The notes under the pieces were generated by a model. That model had not been told where the DNA came from and did not search any database. It was given only the letters and a program-made list of their open reading frames with translations. This document shows positions 59,263 to 64,000 of a stretch of 64,000 nucleotides of DNA, piece after piece (positions within the stretch are counted from its first letter, which is position 1; the number at the start of each line of letters is the position of its first letter). A program made the position numbers and the translations under genes. This stretch comes from Paraburkholderia mimosarum LMG 23256 = NBRC 106338 (lineage in GTDB: Bacteria; Pseudomonadota; Gammaproteobacteria; Burkholderiales; Burkholderiaceae). The stretch spans positions 1 through 64,000 of the forward strand of contig NZ_BBJJ01000013.1 in assembly GCF_000739815.1 (NCBI RefSeq). Direction: 5' to 3'.

Positions 59263-61803
59263 CTACGCCTCGACGCCGCCCGCGGTATCGCGGGCGTTCG
59301 CCGATACGCTCGTTGCGCCGGCTAACGAAAGACTGCGACGCGGCGGTCCGCCCGAAGCCGCGCCAAGCCCATTGGGGAGGCCACCCTGCGGTGCATGGAC
59401 CAGAACCGTTCGTGGGGTCGACAAAGGGATGTCCGCGGCGCGTAGCCGCTTCAGGATGGCGAACAGGAGTTCACTTTTGGTGTCGGCGGCGATCCTGGGA
59501 CTCCTCACATGCCCCGTGACCGTGAGCGTGATGCCTTCGGGCGTCAACTGACTGAACATGACGGACGGCGCCGGATGCGCGAGAACCGAGGGGTGATCCC
59601 TGTACGCATCGAGAAGAATGTCGCGGACCTGCTCCGGGTCGACGTCGAGAGCGAACGTGAGCACAAGCGAGGCGATACCCTGCGTGGTATTTCCCATCGT
59701 GACGTTGCGCACGTTCTGCGAGATGAGCTGTGAGTTCGGCACGATCACGGTCGACTTGTCTGCCAGCTGGATCTGGGTGGCACGCACACTAATGCGTCGG
59801 ATGTCCCCCTCGATGCCGGCGATACTGATCATGTCGCCCACCTTCACCGGCCGCTCAGCGAGCAGGATGAGTCCGGAGATGAAGTTCTTCACGATCTCCT
59901 GCAGACCGAAACCGATTCCCACCGACAACGCACTGACTATCCATGCAAGGTTGTGCCATCTGACGCCTAGCACGGACAAGGACTGCAGCACGACGAGCAC
60001 GTAACCGATGTTCGCAAACAACGTGAGCAATGACGCCCGCATGCCGGGGCTCATTTCCGTCTTGGGCAGCAACTCCCTGTCGAACCATTTGCGAACGGAC
60101 CGCACCAGATAGATTCCGACGCCGGCTGTAAGCAGCGCGCTGAAGATGTGAGCGGGGACGATATTGAGCGCACGCAGCCGGTCGCCGCCCAGCACCTCGA
60201 GAATGCTGGAGATGAGGTCCGCGGGCGTGGTTCCGAGACCGCCCGTTAGCAGCGCAATGACTGCGGCGACGATGAGTGCGCTTCGGAATATCCCGGTAAG
60301 CATCGTCGAAATCTGTGCAAGATGAGCATTCCCGAGGCCAAACAGATGCTTGATCGTATTGCCGCTTGCATGCGCCGGAGAAAAGAGGCTTTCGCATACA
60401 TCGCGCGTAAGCATCACGAGAAAATAGAGGCTGCACAGGACGATGTCGAACCACACGAGTTCGTAGGTCAGGAAACGCGCAACGGAAATGTACCCGAAGA
60501 CCAATGCCGCCAGGGCGCCCACTACGACCACGCAGACGGCCGCATGAATCAGGCCCGCAAGTGTCGACCGACCTTCTGGCGAATTTCCGGCCGCGGCCAG
60601 TGCGGTACGTACCCGGTTGGCATGAAGCAACGAAGCGCCGATGGCCAGCGCGACGATCAGCGCGACGAGACCGCGAGTGAAAATCGTGAGCTGAAGGCTG
60701 GTGTCGACGGCTCGGTTGATTTGCTCTATCGCCCCCGAAAACAGCAGCAGCGCGGCCAACGTCCGTGGAAAAGACCTGAGCGCCTGCGCAACCGGATCGG
60801 CGATGGCAGGCAGGCGCCAGGTAGGATGCTCCGTACACAGGAACGCCCTGCCAAGCGCAAGGACCAACGCGCAATTGACGATGTGCTTGACAAGCTCGTC
60901 AGTGAAGGTCTGAAGGGCGGGCGACAAGCCGTGTTGACTGCCAGTGGCCACGCTGACGAGGTGTATCGCAACCATCGTGGTCGCAAGCGTCGCGAACACC
61001 GTCGATATTGCGAAGGCACTGCGCCGCAGCCGTCCTTCCGGCAGACGTCGAATGCAAACCCATCCTGTTGTTCGTTCGAGAAGGCTGGCACCAACCGTTG
61101 CGCAGGCCAGCGCGGCCAGCAGAAGGACCGTCGTGGCGAGGAAGCGTCCCGGTCGCCACATCGATTGCATCTGCTTTTCGACCTGCATCCCAAACGCTCG
61201 GAGGTTCTGATAGTCAGCCGCTTCCGGGTGAACCATGGGCGCCCAGAACGCAGCGCTCAAAATGCTGTCGGTGCGAAGCGCCAGTTGGTCTTTCAGATGT
61301 TCGTGGAGCAGTCGTCCGATCTGTGCGTCGACGTTGGCCAGATCGCCTTTGATGCCTTGCGCCTGCCTGACTTGCGCGTCAAGCCGCGTTTGCTGCGCGG
61401 TCAGGACGTCGCGTTGCTGGGCGACCGCGGGTGTTTCCGGCCTTGCACCGGCGACGGGCGCCGCGCCGAGCACATCGAGCTGCGCGTGCGTCCGTTCGAG
61501 CTCGGGCTGCAGCGAGGTTGCGACCAGTCTGTCGACGTCGTCGACTATGCGCCGGCTCAGCGAATCCAGTTCGATCAGTTCGGCATCACCGGTTGCCGTT
61601 GACGCCCGCTGCCTGATCGCGTCTTCCCTGGCCTGAAGCGCATTGAGTGCTTCCCCGGCGTCGGAACCGACGCCGGCGATGCGCGAAGCGTAGCCACCGT
61701 CCGCCCCTGCAGGCGGATTGCCCGCCGAGTATGCAACGGCCGGTACGAGGCCCCACAACGCAAGGACGATGAGGCGGAAAGTGACCAGAAGGACTTGTCG
61801 CAT
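59263..61803 (-). CDS. large MscS-family mechanosensitive channel
   Basis: This is an inner-membrane channel protein of 846 residues. A signal peptide (VTFRLIVLALWGLVPAVAYS) leads to a periplasmic coiled-coil region up to about residue 210. Eight or more membrane helices follow from about residue 222. The MscS core lies near residues 610-790 with GFGLQEIVKNFISGLILLAE, RPVKVGDMISIAGIEGDI and VIVPNSQLISQNVRN. The tail after about residue 800 is serine and glycine rich. The periplasmic layout resembles large MscS relatives of the DUF3772/MscK class. The ATG is at 61803. It probably protects against osmotic shock. Confidence 0.92.
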   Translation of the reverse strand: MRQVLLVTFRLIVLALWGLVPAVAYSAGNPPAGADGGYASRIAGVGSDAGEALNALQAREDAIRQRASTATGDAELIELDSLSRRIVDDVDRLVATSLQPELERTHAQLDVLGAAPVAGARPETPAVAQQRDVLTAQQTRLDAQVRQAQGIKGDLANVDAQIGRLLHEHLKDQLALRTDSILSAAFWAPMVHPEAADYQNLRAFGMQVEKQMQSMWRPGRFLATTVLLLAALACATVGASLLERTTGWVCIRRLPEGRLRRSAFAISTVFATLATTMVAIHLVSVATGSQHGLSPALQTFTDELVKHIVNCALVLALGRAFLCTEHPTWRLPAIADPVAQALRSFPRTLAALLLFSGAIEQINRAVDTSLQLTIFTRGLVALIVALAIGASLLHANRVRTALAAAGNSPEGRSTLAGLIHAAVCVVVVGALAALVFGYISVARFLTYELVWFDIVLCSLYFLVMLTRDVCESLFSPAHASGNTIKHLFGLGNAHLAQISTMLTGIFRSALIVAAVIALLTGGLGTTPADLISSILEVLGGDRLRALNIVPAHIFSALLTAGVGIYLVRSVRKWFDRELLPKTEMSPGMRASLLTLFANIGYVLVVLQSLSVLGVRWHNLAWIVSALSVGIGFGLQEIVKNFISGLILLAERPVKVGDMISIAGIEGDIRRISVRATQIQLADKSTVIVPNSQLISQNVRNVTMGNTTQGIASLVLTFALDVDPEQVRDILLDAYRDHPSVLAHPAPSVMFSQLTPEGITLTVTGHVRSPRIAADTKSELLFAILKRLRAADIPLSTPRTVLVHAPQGGLPNGLGAASGGPPRRSLSLAGATSVSANARDTAGGVEA

Positions 61804-62353
61804 GGCTCGGGCAGGGGGGAGACGCGCAAAACGTCATCGCCATCCCTCATGGTGCAGCAGGCGCCATCCACCGATGTGCCTATGCGTGTAGCGGAAGAGA
61901 CGTTCGCTGTCCGGTCTAGAAAAATGACGACTATATCATAAGTGATAATTAGACATAAATGTGGCAGACGCGCGACAGGTATGCGTCGACGCCGGGCGCA
62001 GTAACGGCTCGTCGGTTGGTTGACGAAAGAGTCAACTGCAGGCCGCGAGTGTCGTGAGCATTCGCGCAGGACGTCGCGGCCGCGAGCAGCTTAGATCAGC
62101 TCCTATTGGGGGAGTTGCGCAAGCGGTGTCGAGGGACGTGTCGGCAGTTTAGGGAGCTGTGTCGGCAACTGTGATGGAAGCTGGGTCTGAGCTTGAGACC
62201 GTTGCGAACCTGCACGCAGCCCATCGTCTCGTTCGTTGGCAAGATGGAAACAAACAATTGCGATCAGCCATTCAAGGTCTGCGGCGCATATACTTTCCGC
62301 CGTCACCTCATCCATCAGGTGCCGGATTCTTATTGTTCAGAGAAGGAGTACTT
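61804..62353. other. 550-base region upstream of the MscS gene, no strong gene
   Basis: The left part is AT-rich (61910-61970) and probably contains the minus-strand MscS promoter. At 62103-62315 a minus-strand frame of 70 residues begins with ATG and ends in a repeated QLP pattern; it has no recognisable domain and I do not annotate it as a gene. Direct repeats of GTCGGCA occur within it. Confidence 0.4.
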
Positions 62354-62536
62354 ATGGAAAAGCAATTCATCGCGAGGATCGATAAAGCAAGACCAGAAAG
62401 CGCTCACCAGATCGTACAGGCCGCGCTTCGCAGTGCTGCTACGGCATCCACGCCCAATGGCGCCATCGACCTGCTTGGCGAGGCCCTGCTGGAACTGGAG
62501 CGCCTGCTTGCACTGAATAGCGAGCAGATGCACTGA
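62354..62536 (+). CDS. small unknown protein of 60 residues
   Basis: This is a short helical protein, MEKQFIARIDKARPESAHQI followed by an alanine/leucine-rich second helix (LLGEALLELERLLALNSEQM). It has no signal peptide or membrane helix. A perfect ribosome site AGAAGGAG lies eight bases before the ATG, and codon usage is good, so it is likely real. Function unknown. The next gene follows in the same direction after 55 bases. Confidence 0.6.
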   Translation: MEKQFIARIDKARPESAHQIVQAALRSAATASTPNGAIDLLGEALLELERLLALNSEQMH

Positions 62537-62591
62537 ACCTCATCGGCTGACGTGTCACCGGGAACAGATGCAACACTCCAGTGAGGGATCA

Positions 62592-63002
62592 ATGAGGAAG
62601 TCACTTGCCGCGCTGCTCCTGCCGATCATGGTCCATGCCAATGCGGCTACCGATGCGTCAATCGAGACCATAGTCGTGGGCGCTCCGGCCGCTGATTCGA
62701 ACGGTGGTTTCATGGTACTGGCGTCGGCGGATCAGAAATGTCGCTACTACGGCGACGTTTGGGAAAGGTCGCGGGAACCCCGCGGCCTCGTTGAGCAGAT
62801 CAAGGCGATGCCGCGTGGCGGGAAGATTTACGAATGGGTGGCTGTCGTCAGGTATTCTGCATGCGTGCAGCCGGACGGTACGGAATTCAGCAAGCCCGTT
62901 TCACTGGTTTCACCGGCTGGCAAGCGCTTCCATATCGGGGATAGTGCCGTGCTGCGAGCGGCAACGCACGCCGCGGAAGCGAGTGGAACAGACCATAGTT
63001 GA
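62592..63002 (+). CDS. unknown exported protein
   Basis: This is a predicted periplasmic protein of 136 residues. The signal peptide is MRKSLAALLLPIMVHANA. The mature part has two cysteines (QKCRYYG and YSACVQ) that may pair, and a strand-rich pattern. I recognise no family. The start ATG 62592 has GTGAGGGATC upstream. It is in the same direction as the 60-residue gene and ends 185 bases before the permease gene. Confidence 0.65.
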   Translation: MRKSLAALLLPIMVHANAATDASIETIVVGAPAADSNGGFMVLASADQKCRYYGDVWERSREPRGLVEQIKAMPRGGKIYEWVAVVRYSACVQPDGTEFSKPVSLVSPAGKRFHIGDSAVLRAATHAAEASGTDHS

Positions 63003-63187
63003 CGTTGTAAGCAATAGTGATGTTAATATCACATATGCGGATTGCCGATGTATCGCCGCTGTCCCGATGCGGTGTCCGAAAATGCGGGGTGATGACGGCA
63101 GGGTAAAGTCAGCGCATGCGAGTCAAGCCATTTTGCGGCGCCGCTCGCGTGCCAATCAGATCTTTAAACGCCGAAAGGTCATACCTA

Positions 63188-64000
63188 TGACTGTCTACCA
63201 TCGCCAATCATTGTTCTGGGGAGCCGTTGCGCTATCGGCTGGCGTCCTGCTATGGATCCTGCGTCCCGTCCTTACGCCGTTTCTGCTCGGTGCCATGATT
63301 GCGTACGTTTTGCAGCCAGGCGTCGAGTGGCTCGTACGTCATCGCGTACCCCGCGGTCTCGCGGCGTTCGTCATGATTTCCCTGTTCGCGTCGCTTGTTC
63401 TGCTGTTTGTTTTGCTGGTATTCGTGGTCATCCAGAGAGAAGGGCCCGAGCTGGCAAGACAGGCGCCTTCGTTGGCGACCAAACTTGACGCGACGCTGAA
63501 GCCCCGGCTGGCTTTCCTGGGAATCCACTATTCGCTCGATCTGGCGAGTGTCCGCGACGCATTGACGGCGCGACTGATCTCGGGCGAGCATGGCGCTGCC
63601 CTCGCTGTGTGGGAGTACTTGCGCACGAGCGGCAATATGATGATCAGCCTCGTGGGCAATGCGGTGCTGGTGCCGGTCGTTCTTTTCTATCTGCTGTACG
63701 ACAGGCACGAGGCGCTCGAGCGCATGGAGAGCTTTGTGCCGCGGCGCTGGCTTGGAAAAACTCGCCACTTCGTTGCGGAGATCGACCAGATGCTGGCGCA
63801 ATATCTCCGCGGGCAACTGCTCGTCGTCGTGATACTTGCGGTGTTTTACCCCATCGCGCTGACGATAGCCGGGCTGGACATCGCGCTGCCCGTCGGCCTT
63901 CTCACCGCACTTGCCGTGTTCGTGCCGTATATCGGATTCTCGACCGCGCTGGTTCTTGCGCTGCTCGCCGCGTTTCTGCAATTCGGGAACTGGTACGGCT
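63188..64000 (+). CDS. AI-2E family transporter (PerM/YdgG type), truncated by window end
   Basis: This is an inner-membrane permease of the AI-2E transporter family. The frame opens with ATG 63188 and stays open for 271 codons to the window edge, so the C-terminal part is missing from view. Hydrophobic segments include WGAVALSAGVLLWILRPVL, FLLGAMIAYVLQPG, AFVMISLFASLVLLFVLLVF, ISLVGNAVLVPVVLFYLLYD and LPVGLLTALAVFVPYIGFST. This pattern and the QMLAQYLRGQLLVVVIL segment match the family. Members move small molecules or ions; the substrate here is unknown. A CGAAAGGTCATACCT site precedes the start. Confidence 0.85.

Overview
The window looks like a chromosomal segment of a member of the Burkholderiaceae (Burkholderia, Paraburkholderia, Caballeronia or Trinickia type). 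The reasons are the high GC content, the codon usage, the presence of many protein families typical of that group, and a classical beta-proteobacterial layout of a type VI secretion locus. The exact genus cannot be fixed from the sequence alone. No rRNA, tRNA, CRISPR array or plasmid/phage backbone gene is visible. The only mobile-element trace is a truncated IS481-type transposase at the left end.

Layout. (1) 1-1187: gene-poor DNA carrying the IS481 remnant. (2) 1.2-4.6 kb: a GlxA-type AraC regulator, a small unknown protein, purU (formyltetrahydrofolate deformylase) and a LysE-family exporter. (3) 5.0-22.0 kb: a single-direction, largely translationally coupled operon for an aryl polyene type pigment. 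The gene order follows the Escherichia coli ape order (C D E F G H+I J K L M O P Q R), with four differences: the acyl ligase and dehydratase are fused, an aromatic amino-acid ammonia-lyase sits between J and K, the N position is absent, and an additional ketosynthase plus two paralogous exported proteins follow at the end. A methyltransferase and a flavin-dependent halogenase-like oxidoreductase lie next to it (22.0-24.2 kb). (4) 24.3-33.6 kb: stress and housekeeping genes, namely DUF883, a SYLF lipid-binding protein, a short-chain dehydrogenase, an HD-domain protein, catalase, an AraC regulator, an ankyrin-like secreted protein, a DUF3820 protein, a lipoprotein and a predicted N-acyltransferase. 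(5) 33.9-54.7 kb: a complete type VI secretion system (T6SS) in two divergent operons. The minus-strand arm is tssB-tssC-hcp-tssE-tssF-tssG-clpV-vgrG-MORN protein-DUF4280 spike protein, and the plus-strand arm is tssJ-tssK-tssL-tssM-tssA-small protein. (6) 54.7-64.0 kb: a gene-free stretch with a likely sigma-54-driven small RNA, a membrane protein, a short-chain dehydrogenase/LysR divergent pair, two small unknown proteins, a large MscS channel, two further small proteins and a truncated AI-2E family permease running off the right edge.

How the parts work together. In the pigment cluster the ammonia-lyase would make a cinnamate or coumarate starter and the ligase domain would load it on one of two acyl carrier proteins. 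Ketosynthases, ketoreductase and dehydratases would then extend it to a conjugated polyene, and the acyltransferases, LolA-like protein and MMPL exporter would place it in the outer membrane. The neighbouring methyltransferase and halogenase-like enzyme could decorate the aryl head. The T6SS has every core part. Its TssM seems to have lost the nucleotide-binding motifs, and no dedicated toxin gene is evident beside vgrG.

The most interesting non-coding signal is at 55130-55333: a 9-bp dyad, a near-consensus -24/-12 promoter, two compact hairpins and a strong intrinsic terminator, all in order and correctly spaced in a region without a credible gene.
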